The notes beneath the pieces are model-generated. The model was given only the letters and a program-made list of their open reading frames with translations. It made no database searches and was not told where the DNA came from. From Bacillota bacterium (GTDB lineage Bacteria; Bacillota; Limnochordia; Limnochordales; DUMU01), in assembly GCA_012839805.1 (NCBI GenBank), contig DUMU01000005.1, positions 95,807 through 159,806 on the forward strand: a stretch of DNA of 64,000 nt, given 5' to 3'. A program made the position numbers and the translations under genes. Below, in pieces: positions 43,845 to 52,841 of the stretch (its first letter is position 1; each line of letters starts with the position of its first letter).

Positions 43845-45449
43845 TCACCTGTATCCGGGCTCCATCGGGTTCCAAGGGCGACACAGTTGTATGGCTTCGG
43901 CGGCGTCGTCCGGCTCGATGAGCTCGTGCCCGTTGAGATCGGCGATGGTCCGGGCCACCGTAAGGCGACGGAAGCGGGCCCGGCGGGAAAGTCCGAGATG
44001 CCGGGAGGCTTCTTCCAATAGCTCGAGGGCGGGGCCGCTGCAGGCCAGGAAAGAGCTGGCCTCGGCCGGCCGCAAGTCCCGGTTGAGCCGGTCATCGCCG
44101 AAGCGTTGCCGTTGCCGGGCGCGGGCCGCGATTACCGCCTGCCGGGCGCAGGCGCTCTCACTCTGGGTAGTGTGGCCGCCATGGGGGTCAGACGGGTTGG
44201 CAGTAGCCAGGCCCGGAGGGCTGGCCACAGAGTTCCTGGCGGGACTCAGGTCCCGGTCGCGGATCCCCATCGACACCCGCAGATCGATGCGATCGAGCAG
44301 CGGGCCGGAGAGACGAGCCAGGTACTGGCGTATCTCCTGCTCGCGGCAGCGGCACTCCCGGTGCGGATGGCCAAAAAACCCGCAGGGGCAGGGATTCATG
44401 GCCGCAATCAAAACGAACCGGGCCGGGAAGACGATGAATGTACCGGCTCTGGCCAACCTGGCTTTCCCGTCTTCCAGGGGGAGGCGTAAAGCCTCCAGCA
44501 CCTCGGCTCGGAAGTGGGGCAATTCGTCGAGGAAGAGGACCCCCCGGTGGGCCAGGCTGGCTTCACCCGGGCGCGGCGGAGTACCGCCCCCGATCATTCC
44601 GGCCAGGGTACAGGAAGGGTGGGGGGAGCGAAACGGTCGTTCGGAGCAGAGCCCGGTGACGAACTCTCCCGCCGCGCTGCGGATTTTCGTTATTTCCAGG
44701 GCTTCCTCTTCCGACGGAGGAGGAAGTATAGAAACCGCCCGCTCGGCCAGCATGGTCTTGCCGCACCCAGGGGGGCCGGTGAGCAACAGATGATGGCCCC
44801 CGGCCACTGCCACCTGGAGAGCTCGCTTTGCCTCCCAGGCATCTTCGAGGTCGCTCAAGTCACCTGCCTCCAGCCGGTGATGGCCGGACGCCGGCCCCGC
44901 CGGGGTTGCCCCGCGGAAAGTCTCGGCCGGGCGCGATAGCCCTCCCCGATTGAGCTCTTCGACGGCTTCGGCCAAAGAACCGACCGGCAAGACCGGCAGC
45001 CCGGTGACGGCAACCACCTGGTCGAGCCCTGCTCGGGGAACCAAGAGAGCGCGGCCGGCGGCCCGAGCCGCCAGGGCGAAGGAGAGAAGGCCCGGAACCG
45101 GGCGGAGCAGTCCGTCGAGACCCAGTTCCCCCACGGCCACCCAGCGGTCCGTCATGGGCACCTGCAATACTCGTTCGGCGGCCAGAATGCCCAGGGCGAT
45201 GGGCAGGTCCAGGGCTGCTCCGTTCTTGGGCAAGCGGGCCGGAGCAAGGTTGACCGTGATCCGCCGTAACGGGAAGGGCAAGCCGCTATTCTGGATCGCG
45301 GCCCGCACCCGGTCGCGGCTCTCCCGCACGGCGGCGTCGGGGAGACCTACGACCGTGAACGCGGGCAAACCCGGGCCGACGTCCACCTCCACCTGGATAA
45401 ACTCCCCTTCGACCCCAAGGAGCATGCAGCCGAATATACGGGCAATCAT
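43845..45449 (-). CDS. comM: YifB/ComM-family Mg-chelatase-like AAA+ ATPase
   Basis: ComM is a helicase that promotes branch migration when transformed DNA is integrated. The 534-residue protein has an N-terminal Lon-protease-like domain (ARIFGCMLLGVEGEFIQVEVDVGPGLPAFTVVGLPD, IQNSGLPFPLRRITVNLAPA), the Walker A GPPGCGKTMLAERA near residue 225, Walker B GVLFLDELPHF, a zinc-like CPCGFFGHPHRECRC segment and a C-terminal LSRRARFRRLTVARTIADL helical part. ATG 45449 has GGAGGT 6 nt upstream. It is transcribed away from dprA. Confidence 0.95.
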   Translation of the reverse strand: MIARIFGCMLLGVEGEFIQVEVDVGPGLPAFTVVGLPDAAVRESRDRVRAAIQNSGLPFPLRRITVNLAPARLPKNGAALDLPIALGILAAERVLQVPMTDRWVAVGELGLDGLLRPVPGLLSFALAARAAGRALLVPRAGLDQVVAVTGLPVLPVGSLAEAVEELNRGGLSRPAETFRGATPAGPASGHHRLEAGDLSDLEDAWEAKRALQVAVAGGHHLLLTGPPGCGKTMLAERAVSILPPPSEEEALEITKIRSAAGEFVTGLCSERPFRSPHPSCTLAGMIGGGTPPRPGEASLAHRGVLFLDELPHFRAEVLEALRLPLEDGKARLARAGTFIVFPARFVLIAAMNPCPCGFFGHPHRECRCREQEIRQYLARLSGPLLDRIDLRVSMGIRDRDLSPARNSVASPPGLATANPSDPHGGHTTQSESACARQAVIAARARQRQRFGDDRLNRDLRPAEASSFLACSGPALELLEEASRHLGLSRRARFRRLTVARTIADLNGHELIEPDDAAEAIQLCRPWNPMEPGYR

Positions 45450-45476
45450 CAGCCTACCTCCCGGACGGCAGACGGC

Positions 45477-45505
45477 TTGACAGAAGCTGTGTGGTAGAGT
45501 ATACC
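45477..45505 (+). promoter_or_regulatory. sigma-A promoter for the zinc-ribbon gene and dprA
   Basis: TTGACA (45477-45482), 17 nt, TATACC (45500-45505). The predicted start near 45512 leaves a leader of about 97 nt before ATG 45609. It is interlocked with the opposing comM promoter, sharing the TATA sequence. Confidence 0.7.
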
Positions 45506-45527
45506 ATAGTTGGTAGACGCTGTGCAA
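45498..45527 (-). promoter_or_regulatory. extended -10 promoter for comM
   Basis: Minus strand TTGCAC (45527-45522), 18 nt, TATACT (45503-45498), with TGG directly before the -10 (extended -10). Predicted start near 45491, about 42 nt before the comM start codon. Confidence 0.65.
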
Positions 45528-45608
45528 ACGGTCGGTTAGCAGCATAGGGCCGGCTCTGGCCAGACAAGCTAGGAGGTGAAGTGAGGGGGAGAGGAGCGGG
45601 CCGGTCCC

Positions 45609-45860
45609 ATGGAAAGACGTGATTTGACCCGAGTCTACGTTTGCCCGTCCTGCCAGTCCCATACGCCGCATACGGTTCGGGCCCAGAATGGCAACGTGTA
45701 TGCGATCGTCTGCAACCAGTGCCGCATGGGTTCGCTGGTCAAGGGAGAAGCATTACGGCAGCACCATGTTCAGTGGGAGGAGGAACTACGGCAAATCCTG
45801 GATAGCCTTCATGATTGGCCCCGTCAGGGCGGCGGGGGAGACGGCAAGTCACCCCCGTAA
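45609..45860 (+). CDS. small zinc-ribbon protein upstream of dprA
   Basis: An 83-residue protein. It contains a likely zinc ribbon, YVCPSCQSHTPHTVRAQNG..IVCNQC, with two CxxC pairs, then SLVKGEALRQHHVQWEEELRQILDSLHDWP and a Gly-rich tail. The fold suggests nucleic-acid or protein binding. It is the first gene downstream of the + strand promoter and 22 nt before dprA, so co-transcription with dprA is likely. The function is unknown. Confidence 0.8.
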   Translation: MERRDLTRVYVCPSCQSHTPHTVRAQNGNVYAIVCNQCRMGSLVKGEALRQHHVQWEEELRQILDSLHDWPRQGGGGDGKSPP

Positions 45861-45882
45861 GGAGAAAAGCGGGGGTGGGCGG

Positions 45883-47070
45883 TTGGACGAGGAAGAGCGG
45901 GCATACTGGGCGGCATGGAATCGAATACCGGGGATGGGGTCAAGGCGGTTCCAGTCCCTGCTTTGCCACTTCGGCACGGCCAAACGGGCCTGGGAGGCCG
46001 GCGGGCACGAACTCGAAGAAGTACTGGCCAAAGCATGGGTGGAGAAGGTCAAGAAGTGGCGTCCCAGGATCGATCCGGAAAGAGAACTCGTTCTCGCCAG
46101 CCGCCTGGGGGCCAGGCTCCTTACCTGGCCAGACCGTGACTATCCATGGCTGTTGCGAGAGGTGGCCGATCCGCCGCCGGTTCTCTACGTAAAGGGTACG
46201 ATCGAGCCCCGCGACCTCCTGGCCGTCGCCATCGTGGGCACCCGCAACGCGAGCCGCCGTGGCCGGGAGATGGCACACCTTATCGCCCGGGGTCTGGCGG
46301 AGACCGGGGTTACCGTGGTGAGCGGCCTTGCTCGCGGCATCGACGGGGTGGCCCACGACAGTGCCCTGAGAGCGGGCGGGAGGTCTTTGGCCGTGCTCGG
46401 CTGCGGTATCGATCGCATCTATCCTCCCGAACACGAAGAATTGAGCAAGGCACTTACCCGGCAGGGTGCGCTGCTGTCTCCTTATGCGCCGGGGACGCCT
46501 CCCCTGCCCACCAACTTCCCGGCCCGAAACCGGATAATCAGCGGGCTCACCTGGGGCACCGTGGTGATAGAGGCCGGTCGTAGTAGCGGCGCGCTGGTGA
46601 CGGCAGCCTTCGCCTGCCAGCAAAACCGGGACGTATGCGCCGTTCCTGGTGACACGGCGAACTACAGCGGTTGCCTTCGCCTGATCAGCGAAGGAGCGGC
46701 TCCGGTCTGCTGCGCCGACGATGTCCTTCGTCACCTCAACCTGGCGCGCCTGTTTCGCCGGTGGCAGTCACACGAATACCATGAGGCAGCAGGGCGCGGG
46801 GAGAAAGCGGTTCACCCGCAAAGGGTACTGGAATCTCCTTCTCGCCGGCCGGCCCCGGCGGCCGAGGGGGCCTCGGAAGGATTACCTCCCGGGGCCGCCG
46901 GCCTGTGGGGGCGGTTGCAGCAGGGGAGTGCCACCTTCGACGAACTGCTCCACCTGGGGGAGCTGCCTGCGGGAGAGCTGCAGATACTGCTGCTCCGCCT
47001 CGAGCTGGCCGGGCTCGTTGTCAGGGAGGAAGGAGGACGATACCGGGCGGCTGCCCGGGCCGGCGGGTGA
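45883..47070 (+). CDS. dprA: DNA processing protein DprA
   Basis: DprA binds incoming single-stranded DNA and loads RecA during transformation. The 395-residue protein has an N-terminal helix-hairpin-helix-like domain (WAAWNRIPGMGSRRFQSLLCHFG), then the Rossmann-like DprA core: YPWLLREVADPPPVLYVKG, VAIVGTRNASRRGREMA, VVSGLARGIDGVAHDSAL, GCGIDRIYPPEHEEL, FPARNRIISGL and VIEAGRSSGALVTAAFA. A C-terminal winged-helix-like tail (FDELLHLGELPAGELQILLLRLELAGLV) follows. TTG 45883 after GGGGGTGGGCGG is preferred; ATG 45811 has no ribosome site. Confidence 0.93.
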   Translation: MDEEERAYWAAWNRIPGMGSRRFQSLLCHFGTAKRAWEAGGHELEEVLAKAWVEKVKKWRPRIDPERELVLASRLGARLLTWPDRDYPWLLREVADPPPVLYVKGTIEPRDLLAVAIVGTRNASRRGREMAHLIARGLAETGVTVVSGLARGIDGVAHDSALRAGGRSLAVLGCGIDRIYPPEHEELSKALTRQGALLSPYAPGTPPLPTNFPARNRIISGLTWGTVVIEAGRSSGALVTAAFACQQNRDVCAVPGDTANYSGCLRLISEGAAPVCCADDVLRHLNLARLFRRWQSHEYHEAAGRGEKAVHPQRVLESPSRRPAPAAEGASEGLPPGAAGLWGRLQQGSATFDELLHLGELPAGELQILLLRLELAGLVVREEGGRYRAAARAGG

Positions 47071-47072
47071 GA

Positions 47073-47102
47073 TTTACAGCGGTAGAGACCTACCCATATA
47101 AT
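47073..47102 (+). promoter_or_regulatory. sigma-A promoter of topA
   Basis: TTTACA (47073-47078), 18 nt, TATAAT (47097-47102), just after the dprA stop. The predicted start near 47109 gives a leader of about 63 nt before GTG 47172. Confidence 0.7.
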
Positions 47103-47171
47103 TGACGCGATCTGCCGGCGGCAAGTGGGGGAGGACCCGGCGGTCCGCGCGGCAGGAAGAGGGGTGGCAAT

Positions 47172-49445
47172 GTGCCGAAGCTCGTCATCGTGGAGTCACC
47201 GGCTAAAGCAAAGACGATCGGGAAGGTTCTCGGGCGCGGCTTTCGAGTGAAGGCTTCGCTCGGTCACGTCCGTGACTTGCCGAAGAGCCAGTTCGGAGTG
47301 GACGTGGCTCGGGGCTTCGAACCGAAGTACATCACCATCCGGGGAAAAGGCCCCATCCTCGAGGAACTGCGGGAGGCGGCGCGGGAGGCGGACCGGGTAT
47401 ACCTGGCCACCGACCCCGACCGGGAAGGGGAGGCCATCTCGTGGCATCTTGCCCAGGTACTGGGCCTTCCCCTGGATGAGCCGAGCCGGATCGAGTTCCA
47501 CGAGATAACTCCTCGCGCGGTCAAGGCGGCTCTCGCCCATCCCCGGCCGGTGGACATGCGGCGAGTCGATGCCCAGCAAGCCCGGCGGATTCTCGACCGC
47601 CTGGTCGGGTATGAGCTGAGCCCGCTTCTTTGGGAGAAGGTGAAGCCGGGCTTGAGTGCGGGTCGGGTGCAATCCGTCGCCTTGCGTCTGATCGTGGATC
47701 GGGAGCGGGAGATCGAAGCCTTCCAACCGGAAGAATACTGGACCATCAGCGTGGAGCTGTCGGAGGGCACGAAGAGCTTCCCGGCGGAAGTAGTAAAGCG
47801 CGAGGGCAAGAAGCTGTCGTTGCACACCGAGGAAGAGGTCAAACCGGTGGTGGCCGAACTCCAAGGAGTTTCCTACCGGGTGGCCAGGGTGGAACAGCGG
47901 GAACGGCTTCGGTACCCGGCTCCCCCTTTTACCACCAGCACGCTGCAACAAGAGGCTTCCCGCCGGCTGGGTTTCTCGGCACGGCGCACCATGGACGTCG
48001 CCCAGCAGCTCTATGAGGGATTGTCCTTAGGAGAGTTGGGTCCCGTCGGTCTTATCACTTATATGCGCACGGATTCGGTACGGATCGCACCCGAAGCCCA
48101 GGCCGAAGCAGCGGAGTATGTGAAAGAAAAGATGGGGTCGGAGTACGTACCCGTAAAGCCTCCGCAATATCGCAATCGCCCCGGAGCGCAGGCAGCTCAC
48201 GAGGCCATCCGTCCTACTTCGGTCAGGCGTACCCCGGAGGCGGTCAAGCCGTACCTTAAGCGAGACCAATACCGCCTTTACCGGCTGATTTGGGAGCGGT
48301 TCCTGGCCAGCCAGATGAGCCCGGCGGTGTACGATCAGGTTACGGCCGAGATCGTGGCCGGGCCCTACACCTTGCGAGCCAGCGGCATGGTGATGAAGTT
48401 TCCCGGGTTCACCGCCGTGTATACGCAGGCGCGCGGTGAAAGCTTGGAAGAGGGGGGCGGAGACGAAGGCGGCGAGGGCAACGGGAGGGCGGAGCTCGGC
48501 CCTGGGGGGCTCGAGCCACTGGGGTCAGATGGGGGCGACCGGGACGCGGAGGGCGCGGACGGTTCGACCGAACGGCCTCTGGCCCCTGATGAGCTGGCCG
48601 CCGAGGGCAGGCGACTCCCTCCCCTCGTGGAGAATCAGGAACTCACTTTGCTTAAGATCAACCCGGAACAACATTTCACCCAGCCGCCGCCTCGCTACAG
48701 CGAAGCCACTCTCATCAAGGCCTTGGAGGAGAAGGGCATCGGACGGCCGAGTACTTATGCGCCCATCCTCGAAACGATCCGGCAACGGGACTACGTCGAA
48801 CTGGTCGAACGGCGTTTCCGCCCGACCCGGCTCGGGATCATCGTGGTCGACCTTCTGAAAGAATACTTTCCTAATGTGGTCGACATCGGTTTTACGGCCC
48901 AGATGGAAAGCGAGCTGGACCGGATCGAGGAAGGCCAGGAGGATTGGCGTACGGTAGTTGAACGTTTCTACGAGCCCTTCTCTCGCGAGCTCACCCAGGC
49001 CCGAGCTAAGCTGCAGGCAGTTCAGGTACCGGAAGAGGTCACCGATGCTCGTTGCCAGGTTTGCGGCCGGCCCATGGTGGTCCGGCGCGGCCGCTTCGGC
49101 AAGTTCCTCGCCTGCTCGGGTTATCCCGAGTGCCGGTACACGCAGCCCCTGCGTAAAGAGGTCGGGGTGACCTGCCCCCGGTGTGGGAGGCCCCTGGTGG
49201 AACGGCGTTCCCGCAAGGGCCGGGTGTTCTACGGCTGCTCCGGATACCCGGAGTGCGATTTCACGGTTTGGGACCGGCCGGTTCGCCTTTGTCCCCGGTG
49301 CGGGCAGGTGATGGTCCGCCGGGGGCGTCAAGCGGTGGCCGTTTGCAGCAATAGAGATTGTGGCTACCATGAACCGTTGACCGGCCGGCCGGAGGAGGCG
49401 GTATCGGTTGCAGGCAGGCAAGAGAGCCCCGGCCCGCAGACCTGA
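47172..49445 (+). CDS. topA: DNA topoisomerase I
   Basis: TopA relaxes negative supercoils. The 757-residue protein has the Toprim domain (KLVIVESPAKAKTIGKVLG, LATDPDREGEAISWHLAQVL), the active Tyr in LITYMRTDSVRI near residue 297, and HEAIRPTSV. An acidic Gly-rich insert (about residues 425-470) is unusual. Three C-terminal zinc ribbons follow (CQVCGRPMVVRRG, CPRCGRPLVERRS, CPRCGQVMVRRG). GTG 47172 has GGAAGAGGGGTGG upstream. trmFO, which follows topA in B. subtilis, is absent. Confidence 0.97.
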   Translation: MPKLVIVESPAKAKTIGKVLGRGFRVKASLGHVRDLPKSQFGVDVARGFEPKYITIRGKGPILEELREAAREADRVYLATDPDREGEAISWHLAQVLGLPLDEPSRIEFHEITPRAVKAALAHPRPVDMRRVDAQQARRILDRLVGYELSPLLWEKVKPGLSAGRVQSVALRLIVDREREIEAFQPEEYWTISVELSEGTKSFPAEVVKREGKKLSLHTEEEVKPVVAELQGVSYRVARVEQRERLRYPAPPFTTSTLQQEASRRLGFSARRTMDVAQQLYEGLSLGELGPVGLITYMRTDSVRIAPEAQAEAAEYVKEKMGSEYVPVKPPQYRNRPGAQAAHEAIRPTSVRRTPEAVKPYLKRDQYRLYRLIWERFLASQMSPAVYDQVTAEIVAGPYTLRASGMVMKFPGFTAVYTQARGESLEEGGGDEGGEGNGRAELGPGGLEPLGSDGGDRDAEGADGSTERPLAPDELAAEGRRLPPLVENQELTLLKINPEQHFTQPPPRYSEATLIKALEEKGIGRPSTYAPILETIRQRDYVELVERRFRPTRLGIIVVDLLKEYFPNVVDIGFTAQMESELDRIEEGQEDWRTVVERFYEPFSRELTQARAKLQAVQVPEEVTDARCQVCGRPMVVRRGRFGKFLACSGYPECRYTQPLRKEVGVTCPRCGRPLVERRSRKGRVFYGCSGYPECDFTVWDRPVRLCPRCGQVMVRRGRQAVAVCSNRDCGYHEPLTGRPEEAVSVAGRQESPGPQT

Positions 49446-50457
49446 GGCCGCGGCGGATAGGTTCTGGCGGGAGCAACTGGAGCGCTTCCTCACCAGCCTG
49501 GCGGCGAGAAGCTACGCGCCGGGAACGATAGCCGGATACCGGCGGGATCTATGCGAATACCTGGATTTCGTGGCGGAGCTTCCCGGCCAAGCCTCCCCGG
49601 CCGAGCGGGAAGCTTGCCGCTCCTTCCTCGCTTCCCTTTACGAACGGGGGTTGTCGCCCGCTTCGGCGGCCCGGAAACTGGCGGCGATCCGATCGTTCCT
49701 TTCGTACCTCGAAGGCCGGGGTGTCATTGGAACGGCGCCGGCCCGAAACGTGGCCAGCCCCCGGAAAGAGCGCCCGCTGCCCCGTGTCCTTTCCCGTTCT
49801 CGCGTGCAACAGGTGCTCGAGGTGGGAGCGGGAGGTGACTCACCGTTGCTGCTGCGGGACCAGGCCATGCTGGAGCTCCTCTATAGCTCGGGGCTGCGGG
49901 TGAGTGAACTGGTTTCGCTGCGCCCCAGTGACGTGGATTGGCAGCACGCCCGGCTCCGGGTGGAAGGGAAAGGGAAAAAGGTAAGGGTGGTGCCGGTCGG
50001 GGATCCGGCCCTCGAGGCCCTGGAGCGGTATATGACACGAGGCCGCCCAGCGCTGCTGCCCCACGAGAGGATTAACGCGGCCGAGGGCGCGGGCAAAGCC
50101 GGGGTAGCAGGCGAGCTGCCGCTCTTTCTCAGCCGCCGGGGGGGAAGGCTCAGCCCCCGGCGGGTGGAACAGATCGTGGTGAGACGGGCCGGTCCTGGGG
50201 TCAGTCCCCATATGTTCCGTCACTCCTTTGCCACGCATCTCCTGGACGGCGGTGCCGATCTGCGGGCGGTCCAAGAGATGCTGGGACATGCGAGCCTCGG
50301 AACGACCCAGGTCTATACCCATCTCTCGCGCGCCCGGCTTCTTGAGGTCTACCGCCGTTCCCATCCGCGGGCGCGGGGGGCCGGCCCGGGAGACGTGCGG
50401 GGCCGCGATGGGACCGGTCATGGCCGGCAGGGCGACGGAGAGGAGGACCCCGAGTGA
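49408..50457 (+). CDS. xerC: tyrosine recombinase XerC (CodV)
   Basis: XerC with XerD resolves chromosome dimers at dif. The 349-residue protein has the SAM-like core-binding domain ([22 protein letters not shown]) and the catalytic domain with [19 protein letters not shown] (first Arg), [29 protein letters not shown] (His-x-x-Arg, His) and the nucleophile Tyr in TTQVYTHLS near residue 303. A Gly/Arg-rich tail follows. TTG 49408 is preceded by a GGAGGCGG site within topA. It heads the xerC-hslV-hslU cluster, equivalent to codV-codW-codX. Confidence 0.95.
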   Translation: MQAGKRAPARRPEAAADRFWREQLERFLTSLAARSYAPGTIAGYRRDLCEYLDFVAELPGQASPAEREACRSFLASLYERGLSPASAARKLAAIRSFLSYLEGRGVIGTAPARNVASPRKERPLPRVLSRSRVQQVLEVGAGGDSPLLLRDQAMLELLYSSGLRVSELVSLRPSDVDWQHARLRVEGKGKKVRVVPVGDPALEALERYMTRGRPALLPHERINAAEGAGKAGVAGELPLFLSRRGGRLSPRRVEQIVVRRAGPGVSPHMFRHSFATHLLDGGADLRAVQEMLGHASLGTTQVYTHLSRARLLEVYRRSHPRARGAGPGDVRGRDGTGHGRQGDGEEDPE

Positions 50458-50996
50458 GCAGGGATCGGTGGCAGGGAACGACGGTGCTGGCCGTACGCCG
50501 GGACGGCCACGGCGCCATGGGGGGCGACGGCCAGGTCACGCAGAATAACCAATGGATAGTGAAGGGAACGGCGCGTAAGGTGCGCCGGATCTTCCGGGGT
50601 CAGGTGCTGGTGGGCTTTGCGGGCGCCGTAGCCGACGCGTTCGCACTGCTGGAACGCCTGGAAGACCGGCTCGAGCAGCACCATGGGCAATTGGACCGGG
50701 CCGCCATCGAACTGGCCAAGGAGTGGCGGACCGATCGGGTACTGCGCCGTCTGGAGGCACTGCTGGTCGCCATGGATCGGGAGCGACTCTTGCTGATCTC
50801 GGGTAGTGGCGAGATCATCGAACCGGATGACGGGGTGGTGGCTATTGGTTCGGGAGGACCTTACGCTTTAGCGGCTGCTCGGGCCCTCCTGGCCCATACC
50901 TCGTTGCCGGCGAGAACCATCGTGGAACACTCTCTTCGGATAGCCGCCGATATCTGCGTGTTCACCAACCATAACCTGACGGTTGAGGAAGTATGA
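50454..50996 (+). CDS. hslV: ATP-dependent protease subunit HslV (ClpQ)
   Basis: The proteolytic chamber of HslUV. The 180-residue protein has the catalytic N-terminal Thr exposed after removal of a short propeptide ([18 protein letters not shown]), then [41 protein letters not shown] and [21 protein letters not shown] 50454 overlaps the xerC end; the TGA overlaps the hslU ATG. Confidence 0.96.
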   Translation: MSRDRWQGTTVLAVRRDGHGAMGGDGQVTQNNQWIVKGTARKVRRIFRGQVLVGFAGAVADAFALLERLEDRLEQHHGQLDRAAIELAKEWRTDRVLRRLEALLVAMDRERLLLISGSGEIIEPDDGVVAIGSGGPYALAAARALLAHTSLPARTIVEHSLRIAADICVFTNHNLTVEEV

Positions 50997-52429
50997 AGGC
51001 CATGGAGGAGCTCACCCCTTCCAGGATCGTAGCGGAGCTGGACCGTTACATCGTCGGGCAGGCCGAGGCCAAGCGGGCGGTAGCCATTGCCTTGCGAAAC
51101 CGGAGCCGTCGCCAAAAACTCCCGGAACAACTACGAGACGAGGTCATGCCCAAAAATATCCTTATGATCGGACCTACCGGGGTGGGCAAAACGGAGATCG
51201 CCCGGCGGCTCGCTCGTTTGATCGGGGCACCGTTCATAAAGGTGGAGGCCACCAAGTTTACCGAAGTGGGATACGTGGGCCGGGACGTGGACTCAATCAT
51301 ACGTGATCTGGTGGAACGGGCAGTCCGTGAGCTTCGGGAGGCACGAATCGAGCAGGTGGCAGCACAGACCGTGCCGGTGGTGGAGGAACGCCTTTTGGAC
51401 GCTTTGCTCCCGTCCCCTCGGCCCAAGGTGAATTTCCCGGCCCTGGGAGCTCTTTTCGGTATTCCCGGTGCCGGTTACCCGGCGACGCCCGGGGGTGAGC
51501 CGGGCCCGGCGACAGGGAGAGGGACGGAGGTTTCCGGGGAACGGGGTGCCGTCGAACGGCGGGAGGCGCTCCGGGCCCGGCTGCGGGCCGGTGAACTGGA
51601 GAAGGAAATGGTGGAGATCGAGACTAGCGAGAGTTCGCCTCCTTTCTTGCACTTCTTTAGCGGGGCAGGATTAGAGGAAGTTGGTATGGGGCTCCAGGAC
51701 CTTTTTGGCGGGCTCCTTCCCCCGCGGCGCCGGCGCCACCGCGTCAGCGTGGAGCAAGCCCGGCGTCTCCTCACCCGGGAGGAGGCACAGAAGCTGATCA
51801 ACGAGGAGGAGGTAACGGCCGAAGCCATCCGCTGGGTGGAGCAGTCCGGCATTGTCTTCATCGATGAGATCGACAAGGTGGCCGGCCGGGAGGCGACGCA
51901 TGGCCCGGACGTCTCGCGGGAAGGAGTGCAAAGGGACCTCTTGCCGATCGTTGAGGGAACCACGGTGGTAACCAAGTACGGCCCGGTTCGAACCGATCAC
52001 ATCCTCTTCGTAGCTGCGGGGGCCTTCCACGTGAGCAAGCCTTCGGACCTCATACCCGAACTGCAGGGACGGTTTCCGATCCGCGTGGAGCTTCGTGCCC
52101 TCACCCGGGAGGACTTCCGCCGGATCCTCACCGAGCCGGAGAATGCTCTTACCCGGCAGTACCAGGCTCTCCTGGGAGCGGATGGGGTGGAGCTGGAGTT
52201 TACCCCCGACGGTATAGATGCCATTGCCGAAATTGCCTACACCCTCAACGAGCAGACAGAGAACATCGGGGCAAGAAGGCTCTATACCGTTATGGAGAAG
52301 CTCCTCGAAGCGCCTTCTTTCCTTGCTCCGGATCAGCTCAGCGGCAAAGTGGTGGTGGACGCGGCCTACGTTCGCTCTCATCTGGGTGAGCTGGTGGTCA
52401 ACCGTGACCTTGCCCGGTATATCCTTTGA
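50993..52429 (+). CDS. hslU: HslUV unfoldase subunit HslU (ClpY)
   Basis: The AAA+ unfoldase of HslUV. The 478-residue protein starts [31 protein letters not shown] and has Walker [16 protein letters not shown] (about residues 60-67), the pore loop [12 protein letters not shown], an intermediate domain, Walker [13 protein letters not shown], the sensor region and the C-terminal [13 protein letters not shown]. The ending RDLARYIL fits the HslV-docking tail. In B. subtilis codY follows; here no codY is present and a riboswitch leader follows. Confidence 0.97.
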   Translation: MKAMEELTPSRIVAELDRYIVGQAEAKRAVAIALRNRSRRQKLPEQLRDEVMPKNILMIGPTGVGKTEIARRLARLIGAPFIKVEATKFTEVGYVGRDVDSIIRDLVERAVRELREARIEQVAAQTVPVVEERLLDALLPSPRPKVNFPALGALFGIPGAGYPATPGGEPGPATGRGTEVSGERGAVERREALRARLRAGELEKEMVEIETSESSPPFLHFFSGAGLEEVGMGLQDLFGGLLPPRRRRHRVSVEQARRLLTREEAQKLINEEEVTAEAIRWVEQSGIVFIDEIDKVAGREATHGPDVSREGVQRDLLPIVEGTTVVTKYGPVRTDHILFVAAGAFHVSKPSDLIPELQGRFPIRVELRALTREDFRRILTEPENALTRQYQALLGADGVELEFTPDGIDAIAEIAYTLNEQTENIGARRLYTVMEKLLEAPSFLAPDQLSGKVVVDAAYVRSHLGELVVNRDLARYIL

Positions 52430-52468
52430 GCCGGTTTGCCTCGATTTTTCTCGATTTTCCTCGAACGC

Positions 52469-52505
52469 GGCCTCGCGGCTTTAGCCCCAGCGTATGGCCC
52501 TTTTT
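52469..52505 (+). terminator. possible intrinsic terminator after hslU
   Basis: GGCC (52469-52472) pairs with GGCC (52496-52499). An inner hairpin GGCTTTAGCC is flanked by CGC and GCG, and the whole is followed by CTTTTT. The outer stem is interrupted, so termination strength is uncertain. Just before it lie two and a half copies of a 10-nt repeat (CTCGATTTTT, CTCGATTTTC, CTCGAACGCG). Confidence 0.4.
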
Positions 52506-52542
52506 GCCCCCGGGGAACAATGCATAAAAACCTACCTGGCCC

Positions 52543-52570
52543 TTGAAACCGGCAGGAAAATGTCGATAAT
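52543..52570 (+). promoter_or_regulatory. sigma-A promoter of the flagellar leader
   Basis: TTGAAA (52543-52548), 16 nt, GATAAT (52565-52570), each 5/6 to consensus. The predicted start near 52577 precedes the structured leader, the c-di-GMP riboswitch, the terminator and flgB. TGTCGAT, one base from a 0A box, overlaps the end of the spacer and the -10. Confidence 0.6.
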
Positions 52571-52609
52571 GTTTTAATAGGGTAGTTGGTAATGAGTGGG
52601 GCTGGAGAA

Positions 52610-52659
52610 CCGTCCCTGGTAACAGCGGGAGATGCCGCCTTTCCGGGACCGGTTACCGG
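52610..52659 (+). other. structured RNA element in the flagellar leader, unassigned
   Basis: The RNA can form an 8-bp helix CTGGTAAC (52616-52623) with GTTACCGG (52652-52659), enclosing a GCGG/CCGC hairpin. Overlapping this, GTCCC (52612-52616) can pair with GGGAC (52645-52649). The two long helices cross in order, so they are either a pseudoknot or mutually exclusive. I recognise no known riboswitch consensus here. Confidence 0.4.
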
Positions 52660-52689
52660 CCCGGCAAAGAGAAGAAAGTCATTACGGTC

Positions 52690-52793
52690 GGCTTCGTCAA
52701 GGGCAAATCTGCCGAAAGGCAGAGACGCAAAGCCACGGGCCTAAGATCCGCGGAGACTAGATGAGACTGCGGGTTATGGCAGCCGGGTTGCCG
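52690..52793 (+). ncRNA. class I cyclic di-GMP riboswitch (GEMM-I)
   Basis: All hallmarks of the GEMM-I aptamer are present in order. GGGCAAA (52701) is followed by a perfect P2 stem TCTGCC/GGCAGA capped by the GAAA tetraloop, then GACGCAAAGCC. GGCCTAAG and TATGG together form the exact 11-nt tetraloop receptor (CCTAAG...TATGG). P3 is ATCCGC/GCGGGT, and the 3' side is GCCGGGTTGCCG. Aptamers of this class bind c-di-GMP. An intrinsic terminator follows 16 nt downstream, then flgB. The switch therefore likely couples flagellar gene expression to c-di-GMP by transcription termination. Confidence 0.95.
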
Positions 52794-52808
52794 GGGTCGG
52801 CGCGTTCG

Positions 52809-52841
52809 CACCCGAGCGGCGTCGCCGGCTCGGGTGTTTTT
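52809..52841 (+). terminator. riboswitch expression-platform terminator before flgB
   Basis: CACCCGAGC (52809-52817) pairs with GCTCGGGTG (52828-52836), 9 bp, followed by TTTTT (52837-52841). It lies between the aptamer and flgB. The remaining 175 nt to flgB hold no ORF; only a small AAACCG/CGGTTT hairpin near 52918 is visible. Confidence 0.88.
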
